Positions 1-8,344 of a stretch of DNA of 64,000 nucleotides are shown here, in pieces. A program made the translations under genes and the position numbers. This DNA is from JAKAXS01 sp965279065 (GTDB taxonomy: Bacteria > Pseudomonadota > Alphaproteobacteria > Rhizobiales > Hyphomicrobiaceae). The notes below the pieces were generated by a model. That model saw nothing but the letters and a program-made list of their open reading frames with translations, did no database searches and was not told the origin of the DNA. How positions within the stretch are numbered: the first letter of the stretch is position 1; each line of letters begins with the position of its first letter. The stretch is from the NCBI GenBank assembly GCA_965279065.1, contig OZ257134.1, forward strand, positions 2,542,001 through 2,606,000. The letters run 5' to 3'.

Positions 1-241
1 GGTCGAAACCGATCGAGAAGGTAGACAGCGCCTTAACGTTAGCCGGCAGCGCCTCAATGACCTCCTTGCGCATTTTATCGGTGATGGTGATCAGGACCGC
101 GTCGACGTCCTTGGACTGCGCCACGATCTCGTCCGTCGTCATCTGATGATCGTCCTGGGCCTGCACCACCTCGTAAGTGGCGTTGGCGCGGGCCTCCACG
201 GCGGCCGGCAGCCTCCGGGTGATGAGCAGACGCTTCTTCAT
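1..241 (-). CDS. hprA: D-glycerate dehydrogenase / hydroxypyruvate reductase, N-terminal part (runs off the window)
   Basis: Only the first 80 codons are in the window; the rest lies beyond position 1. The ATG at 239-241 opens with MKKRLLITRRLP and continues with VDAVLITITDKMRKEVI and ALSTFSIGFD. That is the typical N-terminus of D-isomer-specific 2-hydroxyacid dehydrogenases and closely resembles the serine-cycle hydroxypyruvate reductase of Hyphomicrobium. The family reduces hydroxypyruvate (or glyoxylate) with NAD(P)H in the cytoplasm. A GAGAAC sequence about 5 bases upstream can serve as ribosome binding site. The NAD-binding and catalytic domains are not visible, so a related glyoxylate or phosphoglycerate dehydrogenase cannot be excluded. 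Confidence 0.75.
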   Translation of the reverse strand, partial: MKKRLLITRRLPAAVEARANATYEVVQAQDDHQMTTDEIVAQSKDVDAVLITITDKMRKEVIEALPANVKALSTFSIGFD

Positions 242-423
242 GACGGACGTTCTCCCTACGATCTTGAACTTTTGTCGAATACGGCGATCCATGCCGCAAG
301 CCGCGCGCCCTGACAAGGGACGAACGTCGGCCCAGGCGCCGCACCACGCTTGGCACGAGGCTTAACGGCCCATTGAGGAATAAAACTTATCTTTCCGTTA
401 CACTTCAGCGGGAAACTGAACGC

Positions 424-1305
424 ATGCTACCGCGCCGCGACAAAAGGGAAACCACGCGTTCCCTAATGGGAGAGTACGCCGCCCTGGTGGGGGACGCCGT
501 GCTGCGCCAGCGCGCCCGTATCGCTGAGCAGGATGCCCGCGTCCAGTCGGAATTGGTTAACAAGATCCGCTCTGAATTCCTCGCCAACATGAGCCACGAG
601 TTGCGCACGCCTCTGAACACGGTGATGGGCTTCTCGAAAATGATGGTCACGCACGGCACCCGCCCGCTGAAGGACCACGAGATCGTTGAGTACTCTGGCA
701 TCATCCACGAGGCCGCCAGTCACCTGCTGGCCGTCATCAACGACATCCTCGACATTTCCAAGATCCAGGCCGGCCGTTTCGTCTTGGACCAGCGCGACGT
801 AGAGCTGGATGAGATCCTGCGTACCTGCGCGCTGTCGTTCCATTCGCTCGCAGCCGAAGCCGGCTTGAAGCTGGTCGAAGACATCGCCGCCGATCTGCAT
901 CCGACCCGCGGCGACCCTGGCAAACTCAATCAGATTTTCAGCAACATTCTCTCCAACGCCATCAAGTTCACACCGCATGGGGGCACCGTCACCCTGAAAG
1001 CCACCAACTACGCGCCGGATTTCGTATCGATCACCATCAGCGATACTGGCATTGGCATGAACACCGACGACATCGCCGTCGCGATGACGCCGTTCGGCCA
1101 GGTTGACGGCAGTCGCACGCGTTGGCGCGAAGGCACGGGCCTCGGGCTGCCGATCGCCCACTCTCTGACGCAGATGCACGAGGGTGAAATCAAGATCCGC
1201 AGCAAGCCGGGCACCGGCACGGAAGTCACTGTGCTGCTGCCGTCGTCGACACACATTTCCCTGGCCGAAGCCCGCAAGACGCTGTTGGCCCAATCTGGCG
1301 TGTGA
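424..1305 (+). CDS. sensor histidine kinase (PleC/DivJ-like catalytic core), soluble
   Basis: A 293-residue protein with a complete HisKA plus HATPase core. A short coiled N-terminus leads to the H-box SHELRTPLN with phosphoacceptor His near residue 58. The ATPase part has an N-box (SNILSNAIKFTPHGG), G1 (DTGIGM), F-box (PFGQVDG) and G2 (GTGLGLP). There is no membrane segment and no clear sensor domain, so input must come from a partner or the short N-terminus. The core resembles the alphaproteobacterial PleC/DivJ kinases. ATG 424 was preferred over TTG 373; ATG 463 is also possible. Its stop overlaps a possible GTG start of the next gene, so the two are probably co-transcribed. No response regulator is adjacent. 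Confidence 0.85.
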   Translation: MLPRRDKRETTRSLMGEYAALVGDAVLRQRARIAEQDARVQSELVNKIRSEFLANMSHELRTPLNTVMGFSKMMVTHGTRPLKDHEIVEYSGIIHEAASHLLAVINDILDISKIQAGRFVLDQRDVELDEILRTCALSFHSLAAEAGLKLVEDIAADLHPTRGDPGKLNQIFSNILSNAIKFTPHGGTVTLKATNYAPDFVSITISDTGIGMNTDDIAVAMTPFGQVDGSRTRWREGTGLGLPIAHSLTQMHEGEIKIRSKPGTGTEVTVLLPSSTHISLAEARKTLLAQSGV

Positions 1306-1310
1306 GAACC

Positions 1311-3239
1311 ATGCAAAACTCCATCAGCGCGACCCGTCCAACCGGCGGCGATCAATCCATCGGACGCATCGTCTCCGTGGCAGGCGCCAAGGCGATCGTC
1401 ATGCTGGATCAGGCGCCGGTTCACACCGCGTCGTCCGAACGGCCCGAGATGGGCATGCTCCTGGCCATCGAGACGTCCCGGACCGTCGTTCTGGCCATCA
1501 TTTCCGCCCTGAGCATTCCGGTCCCGTCCCAGCGCGACAACGAAAGCGAATTCTGGGTTGCCGAACTGAGCCTCGTCGGCGAACTGAGGGCTTCCAGAGG
1601 CGAAGCGGGCCTTCGTTTCTTCCGCGGCACGTCTAGCTATCCCGCACTCGGCGACCGTGTGCGTCTGGCCAGCCACGTCGAACTGCAAACAGCCTTTTCC
1701 GAGCAGAACCGAAACAGCGTCCGCATCGGCACCCTGCGCCAGGACGAAACGATCGCGATCAACGTCGACGTCAATGAACTGCTGGGAAAGCACTTTGCCA
1801 TCCTTGGTTCGACGGGAACCGGAAAGTCCTGCACGACCGCACTGATGTTGCGCGCCATCCTCGCGCGTAACCACGCCGCCCACATCGTCCTGATCGATCC
1901 TCACAGCGAATACGCCACCGCTTTCGATGACCTGGCCGAAGTGATCTCGCCCAACAATCTGCAACTGCCGCTGTGGCTGTTGAACTTCGAGGAAACCGTC
2001 GAGATCTTCGTTCCCGATCACGATCGTAAGCCCGAGATCGAGATCTTGTCGGAACTCATCCCGATTGCGAAATTCCGCTTCGCGGCCGGTCGCGCAGCCA
2101 CAGACGGCAACCGCTTGCGGCGTGCCGCGGCCGACATCGGTCGTTGCTCGGTGGATGCGCCGCTGCCATATCGCGTCTCGGATCTTCTGGCCCTGATCGA
2201 CGAACGCATGGGACGCCTGGAGAACAAGCGCGAACTCCAGCCTTACCGGGCTCTCAAGCAGCGCATCGAAGCGATCTCGCTCGACGGCCGCTACACGTTC
2301 CTGTTCAGCTCCCTCACCGTCACCGACGATATGGCGCTGGTACTTGGCCGCCTCTTCCGCGTGCCGCTGCACGACAAGCCCCTCACCATTCTCGAACTCG
2401 CCGGCCTGCCGAGCGAGGTCGTGAACGTCGTGGTCGCCGTGCTGTGCCGCCTCACCTTCGAGTTCGCCATGTGGAGCGACGGCAAGGTGCCGATCACGCT
2501 CGTCTGCGAAGAAGCGCACCGCTACGTTCCCGCCAACCCCGCGCTAGGCTTCGAGCCCTGCAAGCGCGCTATCGCCAAGATAGCCAAGGAGGGCCGCAAG
2601 TACGGCGCCTCGCTGTGCATTATCACACAGCGCCCGTCCGAAATTGATCCGACGATCCTGTCCCAGTGCAATACCGTCTTCGCGCTCCGCCTGTCCAACG
2701 ACCGCGATCAGGAGATCGTGTCCTCCGCCATCTCCGATACCAGCCTCGGCCTCCTCGAATTCCTGCCCGCGCTTGGCCAGCGCGAAGCTTTGGCATTCGG
2801 CGACGGCATTCCCCTGCCTGTCCGCCTGCTGTTCGACGAACTGCCGGCCAACGCCATGCCCCGCTCGACGACCGCCAAGTTCTCAGAGCGCTGGCAGGAC
2901 GGCAAACTCGACGAGAATTTCCTGACCCACGTCATCGACCGCTGGCGCGCCATGTCCGGACAGCAGTCCGGGTTGCAAGACGTCGCACTGGACGCCACCA
3001 ACGACCTGGTTGCGGAGCTGGTCGTGGCCGACGAGGCGATGACCGCCGCAATGCAAGCCCAGCCCCGCACCCAGCCTGCAGCGCAGACGTCCCAGGCTAT
3101 CGCGGCAACCGCACGCCTGCAGGCGGCCTTGCAGCAGGAGGCGAACGCCGCGAACGCCGGTGCGCGCACGGCGACGACGACGCACGCGACGCTGCGCGAG
3201 CGCCTTCTACGCCCGACCCCCGCCGCAAAAATGCGCTGA
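1311..3239 (+). CDS. HerA-like ATP-binding protein (FtsK-HerA superfamily ATPase)
   Basis: A 642-residue ATPase. The N-terminal 60 residues (IGRIVSVAGAKAIV) look like the HerA beta-barrel domain. A Walker A motif GSTGTGKS lies near residue 165-175, and a Walker B region reads ITLVCEEAHRYVP. The sensor segment GRKYGASLCIITQRP is typical of HerA hexameric translocases, which pump DNA using ATP. The last 100 residues are Ala/Gln-rich and low complexity. A 4-base GTGA overlap with the kinase gene offers an alternative GTG start at 1302. No NurA nuclease gene is next to it, so a role in DNA end processing is only a family-level guess. Confidence 0.8.
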   Translation: MQNSISATRPTGGDQSIGRIVSVAGAKAIVMLDQAPVHTASSERPEMGMLLAIETSRTVVLAIISALSIPVPSQRDNESEFWVAELSLVGELRASRGEAGLRFFRGTSSYPALGDRVRLASHVELQTAFSEQNRNSVRIGTLRQDETIAINVDVNELLGKHFAILGSTGTGKSCTTALMLRAILARNHAAHIVLIDPHSEYATAFDDLAEVISPNNLQLPLWLLNFEETVEIFVPDHDRKPEIEILSELIPIAKFRFAAGRAATDGNRLRRAAADIGRCSVDAPLPYRVSDLLALIDERMGRLENKRELQPYRALKQRIEAISLDGRYTFLFSSLTVTDDMALVLGRLFRVPLHDKPLTILELAGLPSEVVNVVVAVLCRLTFEFAMWSDGKVPITLVCEEAHRYVPANPALGFEPCKRAIAKIAKEGRKYGASLCIITQRPSEIDPTILSQCNTVFALRLSNDRDQEIVSSAISDTSLGLLEFLPALGQREALAFGDGIPLPVRLLFDELPANAMPRSTTAKFSERWQDGKLDENFLTHVIDRWRAMSGQQSGLQDVALDATNDLVAELVVADEAMTAAMQAQPRTQPAAQTSQAIAATARLQAALQQEANAANAGARTATTTHATLRERLLRPTPAAKMR

Positions 3240-3534
3240 TGCCCGGACGTCGCGTCAGAACCAGCGACGCAGTCGCTGACGAAACTTGCGCGCGTATCGG
3301 CGGGTCGGTCTTGGGGTCCTCCTGCCTGCTCGTTCGGCTGGCAGCACCTCATGACCCACTGTCCCCCGCACGCCACATCATTCAAAAAGTCGCCGGAAGT
3401 GGATTTTTTCCCCTTGCCGGACAACATCGCCCAAGCTAACGGATATTATAACATCAAATCCAAGACGAATTTCGGACCAGCTATCTCAAACGGTCGGTCA
3501 GTCGTCCAAGCCGCAATCGCTGTCACGAGGTCCC
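3240..3534. other. intergenic region before the TonB receptor gene
   Basis: About 295 bases with no convincing gene. It becomes markedly A/T-rich towards 3440-3460, where a Zur-like half site lies (separate entry). The promoter of the receptor gene should be here; no terminator hairpin was recognised after the ATPase gene. Confidence 0.5.
3443..3455 (+). promoter_or_regulatory. possible Zur operator half site
   Basis: ATATTATAACATC contains TATAACA, one half of the alphaproteobacterial Zur consensus (TGTTATA, a spacer, then TATAACA). The left half is poorly conserved. It lies about 80 bases before the start codon of a ZnuD-like receptor, and a zur gene is 14 kb away, which makes zinc control plausible but unproven. 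Confidence 0.3.
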
Positions 3535-5742
3535 ATGACCAATATAGCTTCCAGAACCGCATTCCTCATCGCCGGTTCGACAGCCTTTGCTCTCGCGATC
3601 GGCTTCTGCAGCGGCACGTCGGTCGCGCAAGACGCCACACCCCTCCCCGAAATCGTCGTGACGACGCCCAGTCCGGTCGTCAAGAAACACAAGAAGTCTC
3701 CGGCCGTCGCCAAGGCCGCGCCTAAGAAGCCGGCCAAACCGGATGAGCCGGCCCCGCTGCCGCCACCGGCGAGCAGTCACATCGACGCGGCCGCCGGCAC
3801 GCCCATCGTCGCCGACGACGCTTTCGTGCCGATCACGGTCATAACCGAACGTGACATCCAGGCCCAGCAGGGCGCCACTCTGACTGACAGCTTGCAGAAC
3901 CGGCCCGGCATCACCGGCTCCAACTTTGCGCCCGGCGCCAGTCGGCCGGTCATCCGCGGTCTCGACAATTATCGTGTCCGCGTCCAGGAGAACGGCATCG
4001 GCACGCACGACGTATCGGCACTGTCCGAAGACCACGCGGTGCCCATCGACCCATTCGCCGCCGAACGCATCGAGGTCGTCCGCGGGCCGGCCACCCTGCG
4101 CTACGGCTCGCAGGCCATCGGCGGTGTCGTCAGCGTGGAGAACGATCGCATCCCCTCGTTCATCCCGCCCCGCGGCTATACCGCCGAATTCATGGGCGGC
4201 CTGAACTCCGTCGACGACGGCCGCGACGGCGCCTTCAAGGTCACGTCCGGTGCCGCCGGAGTCGCAGTCCACGCCGACGGCTTCGCCCGCCGCAGCGACG
4301 ACTACGACACGCCCGACGGACGCCAGCGCAATTCGTTCGTCGACAGCAAGGGTGGATCTTTCGGCGGCTCCATCGTCGGACCAGACGGCTTCGTCGGTGT
4401 CTCGCTCGCGCGCATCGAAAGCCTCTACGGCATTCCCGGCGGCGATGTGTCCGAAGATCCCCGCATCGATATGCAGCAGGACAAGATCAACGCCAAGGGC
4501 GAGTGGCACGTCCACGCCTCCGGCATCGAAGCCTTGCGCTTCTGGTTCGGTGCGTCCGACTACGCCCACAATGAGCTTGCCACCGTGGACGGGGCAGAGT
4601 TCGTCGGCTCCCGCTTCACCAACAAAGAGCAGGAAGGCCGCCTCGAACTGCAGCACATGCCCATCGCAACCGCGTTCGGCGAACTGACCGGCGCGGCCGG
4701 CGCCCAGTGGGGCCATCGCAACATTCGCGGCCAGAGTTTCGAGGGTGAAAGCCTGCTGGAGCCCGCCGAAACCGACAGCATCGCCGGCTTCATCTTCGAA
4801 GAGCTTCAGCTGACGCAGAAACTGCGCCTGCAGGCTGCCGCCCGCATCGAGCACAACCAGGTCACCGGCGTCGGCGTCGAGGATCCATTCGGCGCCGCAC
4901 CCGTGCCGACCGCCCAGGATCGCTCCTTCGACCCATTCGGCACCAGCCTCGGCCTGCTCTATGAGTTACCCATGAGTATCGTCGCGCGCGTCACCGGACA
5001 GTACGTCGAACGCGCGCCGGACGCCGCAGAGCTCTTTTCAAAGGGTGCGCACGAGGCGACCGGTACCTTCGAAATCGGCGATCCCAATATCGGCGTCGAG
5101 AAGGCCCGCACCGTCGAGATCGGCTTGAAGCGCGCCACCGGCAACCTGCGCTTCGACGCATCGGCCTACTACACGCAGTACGATGATTTCATTTTCAAGC
5201 AGCTGACCGGGCTCCACTGCGGCGAGACGCTCGCCAGCTGCGGTGCGCCAGGGGCCGACGAACTGAAGCAGCTCGTCTTCGGCCAGCGCAACGCCACCTT
5301 CTACGGTGCGGAACTCGCAGCCCAGTACGATGTCGCCCGCGTATGGCACGGCCTGTGGGGCATCGACGGCCAGTACGACTTCGTGCACGCCGAGTTCGAC
5401 AATGGCGAGTACGTACCGCGCATTCCCCCGCACCGCCTGGGCGGCGGCCTGTTCTATCGCGACGCCAACTGGTTTGCCCGCATCGGGGTCCTGCACGCCT
5501 TCGATCAGAATGAAATCGGCGTCAACGAAACCGACACCAAGGGCTACACGCTGTTGTCCGCCGAAGTCAGCTACACGACAAAGCTGGAGGAGAACGCTCT
5601 CGGAGCGCCGCAACTGACGGTCGGCCTCAAGGGCGAAAACCTCGCCGACGACGACGTCCGCAACCACGTTTCCTTCAAAAAGGACGAAGTCCTGGAGCCA
5701 GGCGCCAGCGTCCGCCTGTTCGGCAGCGTGAAGCTCAACTAG
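3535..5742 (+). CDS. TonB-dependent outer-membrane receptor, ZnuD-like (zinc uptake)
   Basis: A 735-residue outer-membrane protein with a signal peptide (ALAIGFCSGTSVAQ). A Lys/Pro-rich linker (KKHKKSP...PAKPDEPAPLPPP) precedes the plug domain. Plug motifs include RPVIRGLDNYRVRVQENGI and VRGPATLRYGSQAIGGVV; the intervening HDVSALSEDHAVP is His/Asp-rich, as in ZnuD-type zinc receptors. The barrel ends with GASVRLFGSVKLN, a plausible C-terminal beta strand. Such receptors import scarce metal complexes using TonB energy. A possible Zur half site lies upstream. Heme or another siderophore as substrate cannot be excluded from sequence alone. Confidence 0.75.
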   Translation: MTNIASRTAFLIAGSTAFALAIGFCSGTSVAQDATPLPEIVVTTPSPVVKKHKKSPAVAKAAPKKPAKPDEPAPLPPPASSHIDAAAGTPIVADDAFVPITVITERDIQAQQGATLTDSLQNRPGITGSNFAPGASRPVIRGLDNYRVRVQENGIGTHDVSALSEDHAVPIDPFAAERIEVVRGPATLRYGSQAIGGVVSVENDRIPSFIPPRGYTAEFMGGLNSVDDGRDGAFKVTSGAAGVAVHADGFARRSDDYDTPDGRQRNSFVDSKGGSFGGSIVGPDGFVGVSLARIESLYGIPGGDVSEDPRIDMQQDKINAKGEWHVHASGIEALRFWFGASDYAHNELATVDGAEFVGSRFTNKEQEGRLELQHMPIATAFGELTGAAGAQWGHRNIRGQSFEGESLLEPAETDSIAGFIFEELQLTQKLRLQAAARIEHNQVTGVGVEDPFGAAPVPTAQDRSFDPFGTSLGLLYELPMSIVARVTGQYVERAPDAAELFSKGAHEATGTFEIGDPNIGVEKARTVEIGLKRATGNLRFDASAYYTQYDDFIFKQLTGLHCGETLASCGAPGADELKQLVFGQRNATFYGAELAAQYDVARVWHGLWGIDGQYDFVHAEFDNGEYVPRIPPHRLGGGLFYRDANWFARIGVLHAFDQNEIGVNETDTKGYTLLSAEVSYTTKLEENALGAPQLTVGLKGENLADDDVRNHVSFKKDEVLEPGASVRLFGSVKLN

Positions 5743-5784
5743 TGCTTCCGGAAAAGTGTGAAGCGGTTTTCCGAACAGAAGCAC
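5742..5784 (+). repeat. 43-nt intergenic palindromic repeat, copy 1
   Basis: The outer arms GTGCTTC and GAAGCAC are perfect inverted repeats, and inner arms CGGAAAA and TTTTCCG form a second stem. The same core recurs at 18958-19000 and 25995-26037. Here it sits exactly between two convergent genes and starts at the last base of the receptor stop codon, so it may also act as a bidirectional terminator. Confidence 0.8.
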
Positions 5785-5786
5785 GA

Positions 5787-7064
5787 TCAAATTGAAGCAG
5801 GCAGCGCGTTCGCCCGGTTGCGGCCGAACAGTCCCGTGCTGCCTTCGACGGCGAAGACCGCGAGCCCCGCCAGAACGCTGCAGGCCAGGAAGCCGACGGC
5901 AAGCGGCAGCACGCTGCCGTCGAACATGCCCCCGACAAGACCGCCGATGATTGCCCCGGCGCCGGTTGAATAGAAGCCTATGATCGAAGAGGCCATCCCA
6001 GCCTGGCGTCCTTGCGGCTCCATGGCGAGCGCATTGAAATTCGGAGCCACGAAACCGAAACAGAAGAAGCACGTCGCCACCAGAACGGCGAACAACCAAA
6101 CCGGCACGGCGCCCAGCAGCGTCGCCGCTACCAGGATAAGGGCCGCGCTTGTGCTTCCGCACAGCGCAGTGTGCGAAACAAGCCGCATGCCGTAGCGGCC
6201 CACCAGCTGCGCGTTGGCGAACGACGCCACCGCCATGACCGACGCAATGGCCCCGAATGCGACCGGGAACATAGTTCCCAGTCCGAACACATCGACGAAC
6301 ACCTGCTGCGAGCTGGCCACGTAGCCCATGAGGCATCCGAACATGAAGCCGCTGCCGAGCATGTAGCCCAGCGTCTGCGGCACCGACAGCACCGCCTTCG
6401 CCGACTGCCACAGCGACATGCTGGCAGCGTCGCCCGGCAGGGACACCCTCGTCTCCGGCAGCCGCCACGCGCTCCAGCCTGCGGCCAGCACGCCGAACAC
6501 CAGCAAGGCGTCGAGCGGCGTGCGCCAGCTTCCCGCCGTCATCATCAACTGCCCAAGGGCTGGTGCCAGCACGGGAATGACGATGAAAACCATCATCGCC
6601 AGCGACATCACCCGCGCCATCTGGCGTCCGTTGAACAGGTCGCGAACGATCGCGAGGCTCATTACCCGTGGCGAGGCCGCCCCGATGCCCTGCAGCGCCC
6701 GCGCCAGCAGCAGTGTCTCGAACGTGGGCGCCACAAGCGCCGCCAGCGAGCCCGCGATGAACAGGCCGAAGCCGATCATCAGCACCGGCTTGCGTCCCCA
6801 GCGATCCGACAGCGGGCCGTAGATGATCTGACCCGCCGCAAAACCCAGGACGTAGATGATGATCACGAGCTGCCGATCATTCTCGCTGGTGACGCCCAGC
6901 GCCTGGCCGATCTGCGGCAGCGCCGGCAGCATGATGTCGATCGACAGCGCCGTCAGGGCCATCATCGAGGCGATCAAGGCCACGAACTCGACAAACGGCA
7001 ACGTCAGCCGCGGCGGCACAGCTCCGGACGCCGCGCGCACGGCATCGTTGTCCTGCAAGTTCAT
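5787..7064 (-). CDS. Bcr/CflA-family drug-resistance MFS transporter
   Basis: A 425-residue inner-membrane protein with about 12 hydrophobic segments. The N-terminal region has the Bcr/CflA signature: ALSIDIMLPALPQIG, followed by GPLSDRWGRKPVL, the conserved MFS loop 2-3 motif. LARALQGIGAASPRVMSLAIVRD in TM4-5 is also characteristic. The family exports bicyclomycin, sulfonamides, chloramphenicol or related compounds by proton antiport. The gene ends against a palindromic repeat shared with the convergent receptor gene. The next gene upstream on the same strand is prs, 49 bases away, but a functional link is unlikely. Substrate unknown. Confidence 0.85.
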   Translation of the reverse strand: MNLQDNDAVRAASGAVPPRLTLPFVEFVALIASMMALTALSIDIMLPALPQIGQALGVTSENDRQLVIIIYVLGFAAGQIIYGPLSDRWGRKPVLMIGFGLFIAGSLAALVAPTFETLLLARALQGIGAASPRVMSLAIVRDLFNGRQMARVMSLAMMVFIVIPVLAPALGQLMMTAGSWRTPLDALLVFGVLAAGWSAWRLPETRVSLPGDAASMSLWQSAKAVLSVPQTLGYMLGSGFMFGCLMGYVASSQQVFVDVFGLGTMFPVAFGAIASVMAVASFANAQLVGRYGMRLVSHTALCGSTSAALILVAATLLGAVPVWLFAVLVATCFFCFGFVAPNFNALAMEPQGRQAGMASSIIGFYSTGAGAIIGGLVGGMFDGSVLPLAVGFLACSVLAGLAVFAVEGSTGLFGRNRANALPASI

Positions 7065-7113
7065 GGAATGTCTCTTTGCTCCCTGGCGCCGGCCGCGCCG
7101 CGACGAGCGAACG

Positions 7114-8091
7114 TCAGTAGAACAGGCTCGACACGCTCTCCTCGCGCGATGTACGCACGATGGCCTCGCCGATCAAGGCACCGATCGACAGAACGCGGAT
7201 GTTGCGCGCCGCCTTGACGGCCTCCGTCGGCAGGATCGAATCCGTGATGACGAGCGACTTCAGCCGCGAGTTCTGGATGCGACTGACCGCGCCGCCCGAC
7301 AGCACCCCGTGCGTAATGTACGCCATGACTTCCGTAGCACCATTCTTCAACAGCGCTTCCGCCGCATTCACCAGCGTCCCACCGGAATCAATGATGTCGT
7401 CGATCAGGATGCAGCGCTTGCCCGTAACGTCGCCGATGACGTTCATGACTTCGCTTTCGCCGGGCTTTTCGCGGCGCTTGTCGCAGATCGCGATCGGGGC
7501 CTCGATGCGCTTTGCCAGCGCCCGCGCGCGCACCACGCCGCCCACGTCCGGCGACACCACCATGAGGTTGTCGCCCTTGTGGTTCTCGTGAATGTCGCGC
7601 GCGATGATCGGCGCGGCGAACAGATTGTCAGTCGGGATGTCGAAAAAGCCCTGGATCTGCCCGGCATGCAGGTCGAGCGTCAGCACGCGATCGGCACCGG
7701 CGCGCGTGATCAGATTGGCGACGAGCTTGGCCGAGATCGGCGTGCGCGGGCCCGGTTTGCGATCCTGGCGGGCGTAGCCGTAATAGGGAATGACCGCCGT
7801 GATGCGCCCGGCCGACGCCCGCTTGGCCGCGTCGATCAGGATCAGCAGTTCCATCAGGTTGTCGTTGGCTGGAAACGACGTGGATTGCACCACGAACAGA
7901 TCCTGCCCGCGCACGTTCTCCTGGATCTCGACGAAGATCTCCATGTCCGCAAAGCGCTTCACCTGGCTCTTCGCCAGCGGCACGTTGAGGTGGGCGCAGA
8001 TCGCTTCCGCGAGCGGGCGATTGGAATTGCCGGCGACGACTTTAAGGCGCGGCCCAGTCCGGCCGCCACTATCGCGCGCTTCGTAGGACAT
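7114..8091 (-). CDS. prs: ribose-phosphate pyrophosphokinase (PRPP synthase)
   Basis: Makes PRPP from ribose 5-phosphate and ATP for purine, pyrimidine, NAD, His and Trp synthesis. Family blocks include KVVAGNSNRPLAEAI at the N-terminus, the flexible-loop region YYGYARQDRK, TLDLHAGQIQGFF, and the PRPP-binding loop DDIIDSGGT. From ATG 8089-8091 the product is 325 residues, close to the usual 310-320. That start has a GGGAG ribosome binding site 7 bases away; an upstream ATG at 8131-8133 would add 14 residues without a good site. It is a housekeeping gene, and its product supplies the PRPP used by Apt elsewhere in the window. Confidence 0.95.
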   Translation of the reverse strand: MSYEARDSGGRTGPRLKVVAGNSNRPLAEAICAHLNVPLAKSQVKRFADMEIFVEIQENVRGQDLFVVQSTSFPANDNLMELLILIDAAKRASAGRITAVIPYYGYARQDRKPGPRTPISAKLVANLITRAGADRVLTLDLHAGQIQGFFDIPTDNLFAAPIIARDIHENHKGDNLMVVSPDVGGVVRARALAKRIEAPIAICDKRREKPGESEVMNVIGDVTGKRCILIDDIIDSGGTLVNAAEALLKNGATEVMAYITHGVLSGGAVSRIQNSRLKSLVITDSILPTEAVKAARNIRVLSIGALIGEAIVRTSREESVSSLFY

Positions 8092-8284
8092 TGGGCGGCT
8101 CCCGACCGGGCCATGACGACGTGGCGCGCTCATAGCAAGCCGTCACAAATGTGTAAACCGCCGAACGCCCAATTCACGTTAACAAGCGGTCGAATGGTGC
8201 TTCCTTAAGCCACTGATGCATCGTTGAAACACAACACACGTCTGCCGAGGGTAGCCGCGGCCATTCCGCCCGACCGAACCCCGA

Positions 8285-8316
8285 GAAAGCAAAGAGGCCA
8301 GGCTTGCGGCCTGGCC
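8285..8316 (-). terminator. intrinsic terminator of the lipoprotein gene
   Basis: On the minus strand GGCCAGGC, a 5-base loop and GCCTGGCC form a perfect 8-bp stem followed by the T-rich TCTTTGCTTTCT. It lies about 30 bases after the stop codon at 8345. Confidence 0.75.
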
Positions 8317-8344
8317 CCTGGAATTTTTGCGAACGTGGCGAAAG

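Noticed and set aside
1008..2519. Long minus-strand frame across the kinase and HerA-like genes
   Set aside because: It overlaps two recognisable genes on the plus strand and encodes an Asp/Gly/Val-rich sequence without motifs.
3523..4854. Long open frame antisense to the TonB receptor
   Set aside because: GC-rich genes here have open antisense frames by codon bias; the product has no family motifs, and the plus-strand frame is a clear receptor.
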